Shown in pieces: positions 1 to 13,310 of a DNA stretch of 64,000 nt. Source of the stretch: Thermothielavioides terrestris NRRL 8126 (taxonomy: Eukaryota > Ascomycota > Sordariomycetes > Sordariales > Chaetomiaceae). How positions within the stretch are numbered: the stretch's first letter is position 1; each line of letters opens with the position of its first letter. Location: assembly GCF_000226115.1 (NCBI RefSeq), contig NC_016457.1, positions 124,001 to 188,000 on the forward strand, in the 5' to 3' direction. The position numbers and the translations under genes were made by a program. The notes under the pieces were generated by a model, which did not search any database, was not told the DNA's origin, and saw only the letters and a program-made list of their open reading frames with translations.

Positions 1-1162
1 GAGTTATATAACGGTGGTTAGCGTGCTGTGCTGTCACACTAGGCAAGTAGTAACTATAGTAGAGCCGAAGGTAAACCTTATTGTCGACGTTGAATTCTAT
101 TTGACGGTGGTGGCTATCGTAGTAGCGTTTAGCTTATATAGTAGCGAAATCTATTGCTAGTTGTACTTCGTAGCGTAGATCCTCTTATAGAGTAGGTAGA
201 TTTACTAAAGTAGCTACGCTTAGATTAGCTACGATTATATTGAGTAGTCTTTACAGTTTGAATCTATACAACTACTTATATAGCGACGAACGGATAGGAG
301 CCGAATAGACGTTGTTGAGGTTCTATTGTAATAGAGGGATAATATCGATCTAGTTGCTAGTTAGGAACTCAAAGGTGTAGAAACGTAGGGCGATTTCTAT
401 AGTCTGATTCTTATACTTTGCTAGACTATCTACCTATAGATAGTACGTAGTTGTTATTAGTAGCTTAGTGCCCTGATACTCCTATATACTGGTCTAGAGG
501 TCTAACGTAAACTTATAGTTGTGATTTAAAATAATAGCTAATAGTATACCCTAGTCTAATAGAAGCAGTTAGCGTATAAGGATATAGCCCTAATCCTTTG
601 TAGAGTACTTGCCATTGCCTAGCAATAGGAGGGTTCGTTTACTGCTCTTATAGGATATAGTTATTATTACATCGAAAGTGTTGTATTTATCTAGTTGCTA
701 GGGTAAGCCTTTTGATAGTACATTGAAAAGGCTTACAATGAAGTCGATAGCAATAACTTGTATTAGTAGTGTATTACTTAGTTAAATTAGCTAGTATTTG
801 CTAATTAGCTTCTATCGATCTATAGTATTGAGATAGTATAATGGGCAATGTACAATGTACTTTTTGACTTTATAGGTCTTGTTGACTATAGAAATGCTAT
901 ATAAGTTATAGAGTATATGTTCTACGTTGAAGTGGTACTTAGTATTGTGTACTAGGCTAAGTATCTCCTTGATTATGTCAAATAGTATATAAAGAAGGTG
1001 TACGCTATACAGCTAGATATTGTAAATTAGGCTATCGACTATTGTAAATGGTAGCTTAGGACGCGAAAAAACTCTGGTGCCTTTACCGGTTTAGCCACCA
1101 GTGAGATCTTCTATAATAGCCTTGTACTTCGAATCCTCTTTGTATATAGCAATGAACTTCTA

Positions 1163-1345
1163 CTAGAGCGATTCCTCTATATAGGCTTTAGCGAAAGCGA
1201 ATATTACGTTGTTGAGTACAATGAGGCCCTTAGGGTATTCGATAGGGTCCTCTATCGCTTTTAGCCGGCTTAAGGTGTCTAGTACAAAATTGAGACGGCT
1301 AGGCAGATGGTATAGCCAAAGGTTGTACTCTAAGAGGTAAACCAA
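1163..1345 (-). pseudogene. Ty3/gypsy RNase H/tether fragment
   Basis: A 60-codon minus-strand open stretch contains EYNLWLYHLPSRLNFVLDTL followed by SRLKA. This is the degraded form of the end of gypsy RNase H (…YHLPGR.N.VPDALSRL), which precedes integrase. It lies downstream, in the minus sense, of the reverse transcriptase fragment, as expected for Ty3/gypsy gene order. It is bounded by stops and not functional. Confidence 0.7.
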
Positions 1346-1930
1346 GGCTATAATAAGCCGTTGATTAGCCCGATTAGTCGACGAAGTATTGAGCTAGGTT
1401 TGTACTACGATGCTATAAATGGCTATATAATTCGTAAGGACGTTAACTAGTAACCTAGCTAAGTAGATTATAGTCTAGAGCTTCTTGACTACCTAGACTA
1501 GGTATACGACCTCCTGTTTAGAAGGTCTATAGCGTATCTTAGCCTTTGTAAGGCATTAGCTAAGGAACATCATTAGGAGCATTTGGTTCAAAGGAATTGG
1601 AGTGCTAGGCTCCTATACGTAGCCGTTGTATAGGTAGAATACTATTACACCGAATCTGCATTCTAGGTAGCTGTTAATCTATATAAAGAGCTGCTTATTA
1701 GGATCGAAGTAGTGTAAAATAGTTGGATTTTCCTTATATATCACTGCCTAGATCGCTTCGAATAACAGCTTCTCTATTGGCGTAGGCTTAAAGGTCGTTT
1801 TTATATAATAAGCGGTTCTCTTAGAGACGTTGCTAGTCTTAATATAGCCTTCCTTACGGCCTTTCCTTAGTAATATAGTTTTATAAGCCTATAGAGGCTC
1901 TACCAACTATATATAATATAGGATTAGGTA

Positions 1931-2215
1931 CTATAGAAAACCTATAGCGCCAATATATTGCTTAAGAGCCTTAAGAGTATATAGAAAGGCGAGCTGCTTA
2001 AAGGCTTTAATACGTTGTATAGTCGTTGTAAGGCCTAGACTGTCGACGTAGAAGCCGAGTAACTCTACGCTCGAATATCCAATGTATAACTTGGTGGGCG
2101 ATAGGGCGATGTTCTTAATAGCGAAGAGGCTAAATATTGTGTCTAGATAGCGTATATAATCCTCGGTATTGTCCAAATAGATAACAATGTTGTCAATAAA
2201 GGCTTATATATACAA
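1931..2215 (-). pseudogene. Ty3/gypsy reverse transcriptase fragment
   Basis: The minus-strand translation reads AFIDNIVIYLDNTEDYIRYL, then a stretch with NIALSPTKLYIGYSSVELLG and FYVDSLGLTTT..RIKAF. This matches the palm/connection region of fungal gypsy reverse transcriptases: the F-x-D-D-I catalytic motif (second Asp now Asn, a G-to-A change as RIP makes), then the fixed LxLLGFYVD..GLTTT..RIKAF block before the RNase H domain. The open stretch is only 81 codons from the in-frame methionine and is bounded by stops. It is a relic, not a functional enzyme. Confidence 0.8.
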
Positions 2216-5200
2216 CGAGTATAGCCTTAGGAGCTAGTCTATAATACGTTGAACGTATATTAGCGAGTTGTAGTAGCCTATTAGGTACACTGTAGGCTGC
2301 TCAAGGCTATATAGGCTGATTAGAATAAATTAATTGCAATATAGAGGATAAATGCTAAACTAGTAGAAAAACGATATAGTATCGATCGCTATAATGAAGT
2401 GCTTACTACGCAACTTGGCGATGATTTCCAACTATAGAGGTAGAGGGTAGTTATTAGGCACCGTTATATAGTTCAAACTCTGTAGATCGATTACAACTTT
2501 GCCTTTAAGCTCTCCGTTGTAGCTAGGTCGCTATACTACGAATATAGGGTATACGAAAGAAGTAGCTTAGGTGGCCTAGGTTATATAGCCTTGCTTATAT
2601 AGGTTGTCGAATATCTTGTCGAGTACTTTACAATCTTTCTTGCTTAGTAGATATAATTAGGTATTGACTTTCTAGTGCTACTAGCCCTCTACTAGAGGTA
2701 TATATATCAGTTTGTTAGGGCTCTACTAGACAAGGCCTTTATCCTTCCAAAGGCTAGGGTATCGTTCAATGACTTCGATAAACCGGTTAGCGATGTCGAG
2801 ATCCTTAGCGTATATATACACGCCGTCTTTAGTGATAATTTCGGATAGGCTTAGATCTATACAAAGGCCTAAGGTAGACTGCTTTTCTAGAATAAACGGC
2901 TTGCCCGCTAGCTCGTTAGGGTCGTTGACCTATACTAGTTGGAAGATATAATCGCTCATTAGCGTAGTAGAATCATTGTCGTTGAACTAGCTAACTAAAG
3001 TAGCCTTCGTAAGGTTGATGGTTGAAATAGCTAGCTTATAAACGTTGTAGCTATATTGCGCTATAGCTGTAATACGATTATTAAATATAAACTCGCTATT
3101 GACTAGTATAACCGTGGTAGACTACGTTGCTAAAGAAGGGGGCTTGATATCTATAGCTACTACTAGGGTGGCTATTATAGCTATTGCGGTACTAGCTACT
3201 AGAGTGGTCAAAGCTAAAGTCTAGGAGTATACTAGGAAACCGCTATCTTTACATTCGTAGATCTTGCTTACTAGGTATCGCTTTGGAATCTTAATAATAC
3301 TATACAAAGTATTCTTAATAGTAGCTACCTTGGCGGTTTTAGCTATAACTACAGTATAGTAAATGGCTAGGTGTTCTAAGTAGAATATAAAGGACTAGCC
3401 TTTTAGAAGTAGCTTATATTCGACTAGGATTTCTACTTCTTGATTTAGTAGTAGTATAATTATACGAGTAGTCTTGACCTTATATATATAGGGAGCTAAA
3501 TATACGTTTATAGCAAATAGAATAGTGAACTTAAGGGCCTAGAAGTCGACTTTCTTCGTATTATAGTTGATTAGGGTATAGTAGCTATCTAGGAAGTCAT
3601 TGCCGAGTAGTAGATTAGGTCCTAGTGAATCTACAACCTAGGTAGAGTAGGTAAACTTATATAAGGTGGGCTTGCTATCCTCTATCTTGGCTAGGAAGAT
3701 AGTAAAGGTGGCCTACTATAAGAGAGCGAGCTTCTTATTATCTATACCTATTACCTTACCTTTATAGCGTTCAACAGTGTAATTAAGGTGGTTTAATAAG
3801 TTTCGACCGATAATAGAACGGCTAGCTCCTAGATTAAGGTACACTTCTAGTTCCTCACTATCTTCCTTTGTATAGGTGGCAATACAAAGGTGGGTATAGT
3901 TGCCTAAAAGGCTGTCAATGCTGTTATTCGCCTTTAGGGCAAGGGCTTCCTTAACTTAATAGGCGACGTTGGCGGCCTTAGGCTCGTGGTCAGAGGCTAA
4001 CTCGGCTATAGATTCTGTTGCCTTAGCAATAGACTCCTCTCTAAGGTCTTCGAGGTCTGCTAGATAGCGGAAAATACCATTCTTTACATCTTTATAAAAC
4101 TTCAAATGCCGAAATAGGGCGTTATAAGAGCTTAGAGTAGTATTATAGAAGCTATAAGTATAGCGCTTAGGTATAGCTTAATTCGCCTTATAGTTCTTCT
4201 AGGTGCGTTGCAGTCCTATACCCTTGTAGGTTTTAATGTATTATCGCACTTCCTATTTAGCTTAGAAGGTCTTATAGCACTTATAGTATATAAGCTCTGA
4301 ATTAATGACTATATATACGATCTCTAATTCTTAGGATAATACTATAGTAGATATATTAGAGTGTTCCGATATAGTATCTAAGGTGTTAGTATCATTCTTA
4401 GACTTGGGATTAGCTATAAAATACGTATAGTCGTAGTGCCAATTGCGTTTATAGTCGTTACAACGGTCCTTCTAGTCGTTGCACCGATTCTTCCGATTAT
4501 CGTGTTGGTCGTTATAGTGGCGGTCGTCCTTTTTATAGTTATAGCGATCGTACTCTTAGGGCTAACGGTCGTCCTAATCTCGGTTATAGTTGGCTAGTCG
4601 GTAGTAGTCTCTACTACGGTAGTACCGATCCTTATAATTGCTTTAAGACTTATTAGCCTAATATTAGAGCGTCTATTTAACCTTTTCTTCCTCTTTGCTC
4701 TTGTCCTTGCTATTTAGCTTTTTCTATATATTAGGGAACTTCGTTGTAGCTATAGATTTGAGTATAGCCTACAATTGCTCCTATTTATATAAGTATTAAT
4801 TGAGAGAGGTAAAAAACTAGGGGTATTAGATATATCATTGGATATTTAGATTTATATACTCCTAGATCTAATATATAGTGCCTTGCTAATTAGAGTTATT
4901 AGCATTGTCATTTATTGTATAAGCCTAGTATAACTTACGCTCTATAAATTCTATAAAGGCTTCTTCGTCGATAGCAATGTCTTTAAGATATAGGAACGTA
5001 GTATTAAATTTCTTTATAGCTACTATTGAATCTAGCTTAAAACGTTTCCTTAGGGCCTCTAGTATTGCTTTAAGGCCTTGCTCTTTAAGAAAGCGACAAT
5101 GACTCTTAGAGATACCTTTAGACTACTAGGACTAAGCCTTGCCTTCGAGGAGTGTAGAAAACATTTTGACGATCTATTGTTTAACAGATCTATCGTTATT

Positions 5201-6980
5201 ATCCTCGATAAAGGTCTTAATATAGGCTTAAAAACGATAAATATCGGTATAAGTGATCGCCTTGCCTTTATAGATTACTCCTAGGCCATTAGGGTCTAGG
5301 TAGAAAGGGTCAAATACTCTAATGTCTTTGTGTTTGACCTTAAATTTAGTTTAGCCTACTATATAGCTAGAGTCGAATATGCCGTCTTGGTATTAGCGGC
5401 TATTAGGCGTTAGGCTATTACTCTAAGGGTTTAGCCAATAACGTAGTAGCTCTATACAACGTAGGCTGTTATAAGCGAGGTTATATTATAAGCCAATAGC
5501 TATACCTTCTTTAGGGATTGGGTATATAGTCTAAATAGTAGCTAGCTATGTAGGTTGGTAAAGCTGTGCTAGCTGGTGAGGCTGGTTGACTAGATACGTA
5601 GGTGCCTATTGACGTAGGTCTAGGCCGATATACGATGCAACCGGTATAGCTATAGCTAACTGTGCTAGAGGTGTTTATGTGAGTCGGTCGACTAGCGAGG
5701 CCTAGGTCTGAGTTGGCTAGGCCTATCGATAATAGTCCTCCGTTACTATACGTTGCCTTAGTATACGCTGTAGGCTGTTCAACGTTAGATTGTCGAGGCC
5801 TAGAATGGCGGGCTGAGGTTGACTAGGTGCTATTCCGGCGTGTAGGCGATCTATAGCTTCCTAATAGGCTTGTTGAGATGCCTAGGAATTAGTCCTTATA
5901 GAGCGAGCTACGGATTATCCTTCTAGATATATAATACGAGCTTCTATCTAGCGTATATTCTAGTTTAGATCCTTTATATTCGACTAAATTACTTTAGCTA
6001 CTCAAGCTATTAATATGTCCGTTAGTTAGATCTAACTATATTCTAGGCGGTTAATACATTGATCTATATATTCTATTGTCTACTTGTTTTAGCCGAGTCT
6101 TATAGGCTTCGAGGTCGATACTTCGTTATTAGGATAGCTATCTTTGTCTTTATCGAATTCCTTAGATAAATCTTGCTCGGTGACAAAGGATGCTTTAGCT
6201 TCCTATAGATCGTAGTCGAGGGTAGTAGAGTCTTAGATATCGCGAAGGCTACAATTTAAATTAGCTGGAAGGACTAGGTATTCGGTCTAGGTATATTGGG
6301 TGTTGTAGGCCTCGGCTACCCGGTATTCCTTGCTAAGATTACACTCTTTGACTTACTCTATTAGGGGTATAGTTGGGGCTATAGAGGATCGAGCTATTGT
6401 TAGCAAGGTCGGTTTAGGAAAGTCGTTTAGTATATTTAGCGTATCTTTTAGAGGATTCTATAGCCTAGAAGGCTTCTTTAGACCCTTTACTGCTTTAAGA
6501 GGTATATTTTCTACGTTAGCCAATGTAACTAATAGACCAACTAAGTATTAGTGTAGTAAGGTGGATATAGATTGGAACGAGGTAGCTACTAGCTATATAG
6601 AATACAGTGATAGCTTAGGATACTAGCTATATACTAGCTAGGGGACTCTATAGTATCAAGGGTATTGCTAGGCGCGAGTAGGATATAAGCCTTAACGAGC
6701 CTTGGATTAGGAGGGTACGAATTGCTAAGATATAGCCTTCTTAACCGTATAGAACATAGGGGCTATAGCGCTTAGCGAGAGAGGGGAGGGTATAGTAGCT
6801 GTCGAAGTCCTTGTTAGACCCAACTGCTTAGTGGAGATAGTTGCAGTTGACTTCCATGTGGTATATAGAGGCCTTTTGTAGGTGAGCCGTCGTAAGAGCT
6901 CGTGGAATGCTCGAATAGTTCGAATTGAATCGAATATATTGAACAAGATAGCGGTTAGCGCGATCGTATAGTCGTAGCTA

Positions 6981-8139
6981 CTATTTGATACGGTGGTACG
7001 CAATATTAGTATATAGGAAGATTGATGGTAAGTGTGATGATGGATTCAAAGTGGGGAGGCTCCCGCCACTGCTAAGATATCTTGGCAATGTGTGTAGGGC
7101 GCATGGGCTATGCAGGGCAAACCCTGTATGGTGCAACCCTAACCTAGAGCCTAACCCAGATGGGGTCATCATCTATTTATATATACAGTGGCATCCGGTA
7201 TCACCTGGGCTGCGCGCTTGCCATCCTGGCACTGCTCGGGTATGATCATGGGGCAATGCTGTTCCAATTTGAGGCTTGAAAGATATGCGTGTTCGACGGG
7301 ATTTTCTAAAAGCGAGTGCACATCCGGATGTGTTGTGGACAACACTTCCAGCCTGAGAGGTCACTGCAGTGCGGTTCTGCCCGACTGCCCAACGGTAAGC
7401 CATGCACCATGCATTGCCCAGATGTGCATTCTCCTCCCATTGGCGGGTTGTGCAGAAGCAGACTGACGCGGTCTGGCACCAACCAGCCCAAGATACCTGA
7501 CCCGAGCGGAGCAAGGTACCGAAGAAAGGTGGCCCTACGTGGTCGGCACGCCCGGCAATCAAGCAAGAAGCACGGAGAGGGCCGAAATGCTCCGCCCAGA
7601 ATCGTTCGTCAGGTTTCGCTTCATGGCGGCCTTGGATTGGAAAAGAATTACGATGCCACGTGGATCCTGCGCTCCTGAAGACGAAACTGCTCGGACGCTG
7701 GTTGGGAAATGGCAGGGCGAGCCCCTGGCGGATCCGCATCCGATTGGGGGCGGCCGAGGCCACATCGTTTGTTGACTCAGAGATGGGGAGCGCCGCTGAC
7801 GCTTTCCCTGGCGTCCGACTCCTGTGCTGGAGAGCTTGACAGCTCACCAGACACATGGCCCGGAGCAGCGAAAGAGCGCTCAGCGCTTGCGCATCCTGAG
7901 AGCCGGCTTTCCCAATGCTGAAACCAGGGGGGCCCGTTGAGGCCCAACTCTGACAAATGGCAAGCTTCGAGCAGTCCTGTGCGTTCGCCGCAGCAGCGAC
8001 GCCAGCGCAGCGCGGTGGCGAGGTCTGTCGAGCCTGTCAAGCCTGTCGAGCAATGATTTAGAGATATAATGGCACCGGCGAATCCCTCTCCAAAAGCCCC
8101 CCAGGTCTCGTCAAGAGGTCAGGCTACAGCACCAGCGCC
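6981..8139. other. Transition from RIP block to gene island; no supported gene
   Basis: Base composition changes abruptly near 7000-7200, from TpA-rich to GC-balanced. A 227-codon open frame on the minus strand (7173-7856) and several overlapping ones show no recognisable domain, no paired splice signals and no bias to one strand, so I do not call a gene. A small inverted repeat, CAGGGCAAACCCTG, lies near 7112-7126. Confidence 0.5.
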
Positions 8140-10944
8140 ATGAGATACCTCTGTCTCTTGCGTGCCGTCCCTATTCCTGTTGAAGCCGCAACCGTCATCG
8201 GACTCGCTCTAGGCGCTGCCACTGCCACTTTCTATATTTTCCGCTCCGTCATGGCCAAGAAAAAGAAGAGCGGCGCCCCCAAGCCGGCGGGATCCCAGGC
8301 GCAGCCAGCAGGCGGCTCGACATCGAAGGTCGACGCCCAAGCCCCTGCCCCCGCAAAACCTGCCCCGGCCAAAGACGTCGACCATAGGCCGGAGACTTCG
8401 TGCGTGATCGTCCCCTTCTCTGCCCCCATGATGAAATCCTGAACCTGACCGAGCCGAGCTGACCGGTCCGACCAACGGTAGCCCGTACGGCAGTGCCCCC
8501 TGCACTATCCCCTTCGCCAAACCCCTCTCGGTGCCATTGGATCTCCTCAAGAAGTACCCCAAGCTCCACGCCGCCTACGAAAACCGGCTTCCGGAGCTGT
8601 CCACCATCCCCGAGGCCGTCGGCCATGTCCTCATCCATTACATCCACACCGGCAAATACGAGGCTCTCAAGCCGAAAGCGACAGACGCCATGACCAAGCA
8701 GATCTGCGAGCTCAAGACGAGCATACAGGCGTACGCCGCCGCCAGATCCTACGACATGCCGGGTCTGATGCGCCTGGCCGAGAACCAGATCAACAAGCAC
8801 GGCGAAGGCCTGCCCCTGCCGGCCCTGCTCGAGGTGGCCCGGGACGCGTACCCGACCTTGACCGAGGCCGACGGCTGGTTTCTCGACTATCTCCGGTCGC
8901 GCATCCGCCCCCTCCTCCGTCCGGAATCGCTGCTCAGCTCGGAGTTGCTAGACCAAATCAGCAGCATCCTCTCGCCCCATAAACTTCTTCTCAAAACCGT
9001 CCTGGAGCTGTTCTGCGAGCGGATCGCTGCTCCGCCGGAGCCCGCCGCATCTCTGCGCACGAGCACCGTCGCGAGCCCCGTCACGAGCCCCGAGAGTGCG
9101 CAGGCCACGTCGTTTTCTCCGGCATCGCCCCTGTCGCTGCTCGAGATGAGGTCGAGGTCCATCCTTCGAGATGGGAATCATGCGCCGCGGAAGAATCTGA
9201 AGACGACCCCGTGGCCGTCGCCCGACACCATGTCGGAGGCCTCAAGGACCAGAGAGACGTCGGTCGAGCCGGTCCTCCGCGCACAGGAGCCGCCCGCTCG
9301 GGCGGCCACGCCAATGATCGAGCGCGCACCCGCCACCGCCGCCCTTCCGGAGGCAGGTACGGTCATCATCGACGTGGCGCCGCCGCCGGAACCATCGGTC
9401 GAGGCCAACGCCGACGTTAGGACTGGCAACGCTGATGCAGCGCCCGAGCCTGGTGTTGTCGCCAATGGTACCTCCGAGCGCGACGTTGACGTCAAGGCCG
9501 AGCCCGAGGTTAGCGCTCCTGTCGAGCCCGGACCTGTGGCTGACGCGGATGTCGCGCTCCAGAGTGCCGGCGAGCCTGAAACCGACCGAAAGCCCGAGCA
9601 CGAAGAGCTCCCTGAACAGTCAGCTCCGGTAGCTCCGCGGGAAAGGAAGGACTCTGGCAAGGAAATCGACCTGGAGCCCGTCCAGCGGGAGCTCGGGCTG
9701 GCGCGTGGAGCTGTGCCTGAGACTGAGCTGAAGCCTGGTTCTTCGCTCCAGGTTCAGCGCGGGACGATGCGGGAGGCTGACTCGGGATTCTGGGAAGGCC
9801 CGGATGTCGAACCTGAGAAGGAATCCCCTCCTGCCCTTGTTGAGCTCGGGCCCGAGGCCGCGTCCACGCCTAAGCCCGAGACTGCGGGCGAGCCGGAATC
9901 CGTCGCCCCGTCTGACGGAATCCCTGAGGTTGCCGCGTGCGACTTTGCTGCTTCTGACGGGGCCATCCAGACCCAAACGGAGAGCAAACCCGATGCGGAG
10001 CCGGAAGCTCCGGAAGACCCGGGTTCTGTGATACTGCCGAAGGCACAAGCCCCTGCCGGTGAGACGGTCCCGGAGAATTCTACCCGTGACGAAGTCGACC
10101 ATGGTTCCGATCCCAAGCCGGAACCCCTTCCCATCAGGTCAGTGGCGGACGATGGAGAGCAGCCTGCCAACTTAGCGGCAGCGATGTCCGAGTCTGTTCT
10201 TGTCCCTGGACCAGAGGATTCCCAGATTGAGGAAGTCGAGGCGAAGCCGGTGTCAGAGAAGGTAGAGCCGTTCTTTGGAGGTCCCGAACAGGAGTCATTG
10301 CTAACCACTCGGTAGGTCCAGGCGGAGAAGCCTCTCCAGGCCGAGGCGGCGACGGAGCCTCTCCAGGCCGACGCGGCGGCGAAGCCCGAGCCCGAGCCCA
10401 AGACGGACTCGACCACCGTCGTACCTGTTCCCGACAATGCTCAGCCCGCTGGGGCCTCTGAGCCCGAGGCGGCTCAGCCCGGCCGCGAGCCGGAGCCGGA
10501 GCCCGCTGGGAAAGCCGAGGAGCAACGGGTCAATACCGACTCCGCCGTCCACGCCGCTCCTGCCTCCGCCGGAGAGCGGCCGGCGGTTCTCAGTGCAAAG
10601 CCTGCGCCGGAGCAAGAGGGTGCCAAGACAGAGGCCAACGGGGCTGGCGACCAGGCTTGTAGCAGTCCGGTGAGACACCGAAGCTGGAAGAGACGGTTCC
10701 TGAGCCTCAGATACCCGACCCTCTTCGGCCGAGATATGTGACTCGCCCAGTCCAGGGCCGCGGCGTCCGGTTCTGGTCGTCTGCCGACAACAACGACGAG
10801 GACCGGCGCCGGCAGCCGCAACAGCAACGACGCCGTTTCCGGGGCGGCAACAACCACCACAACAACAACAGCGACAATACCACAAGCACACCGAACCCAA
10901 ATGCAAGAACCCTGTACAGTTTCCTTTGTTGCCACGAGTCATGA
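8140..10944 (+). CDS. BTB/POZ-like domain protein with long acidic Pro/Glu-rich tail
   Basis: Proposed exons are 8140-8399, 8482-10261, 10322-~10588 and ~10666-10944. The first exon gives a short hydrophobic lead, then MAKKKKSG; the true start may be the Met at 8251. A GTGCGT donor at 8400 with TAG (8479-8481) or CAG (8491-8493) acceptors joins it in frame to a BTB-type core (LDLLKKYPKLHAAYENRLPE, then GHVLIHYIHTGKYEALKP) and helices resembling the BTB-BACK region. The remainder is a low-complexity tail. A TAG at 10313 interrupts the frame, but a GTAGAG donor (10262), a GCTAAC branch point and a CAG acceptor (10321) remove it in 60 bp. The C-terminal piece (PRYVTRPVQGRGVRFW, then Asn/Gln-rich) lies in another frame, so a further weak intron or a frameshift occurs near 10589-10670. 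Role unknown; the BTB fold suggests protein-protein interaction. Confidence 0.6.
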
Positions 10945-12186
10945 CGTTTCTTGTTCGCCTTTCTCTTTCTCTCACCTTCGGACTACTTTGTGTTCATCTT
11001 CGCTCGTTTCCGGCGTCTTACTGGCGATTGTCCTGGCATTCTCCATCATTTGCTATTCCTCACCGGCGTTGGACCGCAGCGGCAGCGACATCGACTGGCT
11101 ACTACTGAGTTCGCTGATGTTCCAAGCCTTCTTCTTCTCCTCTGTTGTCTGGCCGGAGCTCCGCGGCTTCGCGGCCCGGAGGCTCAACGCGGCCGTCTTG
11201 GGGGACTCGGCTCGTCGGAGCCGGGCATGGGCTCGGGATTGGTTTGCGAGCTGGACTCGGGATTGGAGCTGGGATTCTGGTGCATTGTCGATCGCATGTG
11301 GGACGTGGAGGTTTCAGGGCACGGCGCCGTCGTTGCGGAGACTGCTTAAATTGTCTCGTGCTTAGATTGACATGGTAGATCGGTGAATAAGGAAAGGCGC
11401 CTGGGATGGGTGGCTTTTTGATTTTCAAACGCGGCCGTTTCCCGATGTGTGGTGTCTGAGCAGATGGAAGTATTTTATTCTACTTAATCACACGCGTCGC
11501 CAACATGTCCGCATCCTGTATAGGCCCCGACAGGCGGTGACCTTCTGCATCCCCGAGTGCCGTCACGGTCTTCATGGAAGCCCTCGAGCAACCAGGACAG
11601 GACTCCGTCAGCCACGTACGGAAGCGCCATGGGGGTGTTCCACGATGTGGCTCTGCACTGTACATACACAGTGGTGTTACGAACGTGGCTCTATGCCGTT
11701 CGTCATCGGGTTGGAAACTATGTTTCGAGTTGAAGATGGTTGGCTTCTCATTGGATGTCCCTAACGGGTCGTGTGGGCTTGCAAGCCTGGGAACTTACAC
11801 CGCTGGCCAATGATGCAGCCAAGACCAAGCGCTGCGAGAATCCGATATTCCCCCGTTGGACCCTCCGCTTCCAGTGTGCTGGTTACAGCAAGCCAAAGTG
11901 ATGCAAAACTAAGAATTCTCGGGCTCGAACCTCGTGGCTCTTTCAATGGTCGTCCCTGGGGTTGAACTGAGACCCGCCCCCCTTGATCAGGGGCCACCCA
12001 CCTATACGGAGTACACACTCCAGGAACGAGACGAGGAAGGCCAAATGCTGCGCAGTGTCTCTTCCCTTCGCATATTTCATTCCCGAGGCGCCAACCTCCG
12101 CACCTCAACCGGACTGGAGAAATCAGTAGAAACGGGTCCGTCGATGTACTGTACCTACCACAAGGTCCAAGCCCGACGCGCAACAG
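10945..12186. other. Intergenic region; nothing supported
   Basis: Overlapping short open frames occur on both strands with no recognisable domain or splice-linked continuation. The right part is presumably the promoter and leader of the unknown gene starting at 12187. Confidence 0.5.
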
Positions 12187-13310
12187 ATGGAGGCTGTTCG
12201 CGACTCGGCCGAACAATCCGAGGCAGCTGTATTCTCAGTCGTCCGACCCGAACATATGAAACCGACCAGCGTCCCATCCACGGCTTCTCACAGCAGGAGT
12301 GGGACTTCCTCATCACTGAAAATCCCCGCCGCGAGAAAAGCCAGCTTCCGCGTCCGCGAATGGGTCAAACGGTCCAAGTCTAGCCGGTAAGACCATGCAT
12401 ATCCCAGAATCCACAGTCGCGAAGCACAAAACCTGAGCTCGTTTCTTGCAGGACAATCCATGGAACAAGCCCAGCAGCGCCATCCACACTGGCGCCGCTG
12501 AATACGCAGTTGAGCGGTGCGCGTGTGGATAAGCCGGGAGTTGACAGCTCAGCTAGCAACAAGCAGTTTCTCGGGTTGCCTGCGGCGAAGCAGGGATCAG
12601 ACAGGCGGACGAATTCCATGGACAGCAGGATCACCCAGTGGCCGGACTTCTACCACAGCAGCCATGAAGCCGGCAGACCCCAAACCCGGCCAACCCTGGG
12701 ATCTCCCGCCGGCCGAGATAGACAGGCAAGCCGCTACCATCGGCCCGAATCCAATACAGATCTCCGGCCCGCGCCGCTCAGAGTGCCGTCCTCCGAGAGA
12801 CCAGGCGGCGACAGGACACCGCCTCCAACACTAGAACGGAAGGACTCCAGATGGAAGCCGCTGCCCAATCTTCCGGCGCAGCCTGTCCCACCCAAAGCGG
12901 ACAGCACAGTTATGGCGCCGCGCCTGGGGGAAGTCGTGCCTCCTCCGGCGATGGGCGTCGATACGCCCCCTCCAAGCCCAGACCGTAGCGCCAACGGGGT
13001 GGGTGCAGCGGAACCCGCACCCCCGAGCACAGACCGTGGAAAAGGGAAGGCAAGAGGCGAAGGCTCCAGCAGGGAGGGACGTTGCGATGACCAGCCAGGG
13101 GCAGGACCACACAAGGCGGTACGGCACACACGCGAGGAGCGCCTTTGGCTCCACAAACATTATCACGGGGAGGCCCCTTTTCTGAAGGCATGGGGCTTGG
13201 ATATCTCGAAGCTAGCCGATCGGCTCGAAGGCTTGGATATTCTCAGGGACCTGATTCAGGCCGAGGCCGAGAAAGGCCGGGCGCAATGCCCACAGGCTGT
13301 AGTTGGGTAG
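12187..13310 (+). CDS. Unknown fungal protein, Ser/Pro-rich with basic C-terminal motif
   Basis: Two exons, 12187-12386 and 12452-13310, joined across a 65 bp intron (GTAAGA donor, CTGAG branch, TTGCAG acceptor), give 352 residues. The N-terminus is Ser-rich and runs into a basic patch (ARKASFRVREWVKRSKSSR). The middle is disordered and rich in Pro, Asp and Arg. The best ordered part is C-terminal: TREERLWLHKHYHGEAPFLK followed by AWGLDISKLADRLEGLDILRD, which looks helical and is the segment most likely to be conserved. I recognise no named domain. The start was chosen as the first in-frame Met before the donor. Codon use and GC content match the neighbours. Confidence 0.65.

Larger units (their letters stand above)
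1..6980 (-). mobile_element. RIP-degraded Ty3/gypsy LTR retrotransposon block
   Basis: This block is AT-rich, dense in TpA steps and TAG/TAA stops and poor in CpA/TpG, which is the product expected from repeat-induced point mutation. Read on the minus strand it still shows the order of a Ty3/gypsy pol gene: a protease-like LNLGASRSIIGR motif near 3795-3850 (the aspartate of D-S/T-G-A now reads Asn), reverse transcriptase near 1931-2215, and an RNase H/tether piece near 1163-1345. Integrase should lie at 1-1100 and gag at about 4200-6500, but I could not read clean motifs there. No terminal repeat was identified and the element runs off the left edge. It is certainly non-coding today. Family placement rests on the reverse transcriptase text. 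Confidence 0.8.

Noticed and set aside
7173..7856. 227-codon minus-strand open frame
   Set aside because: No domain, no matching splice sites, and equally long frames on the other strand in the same DNA; high GC gives long frames by chance.
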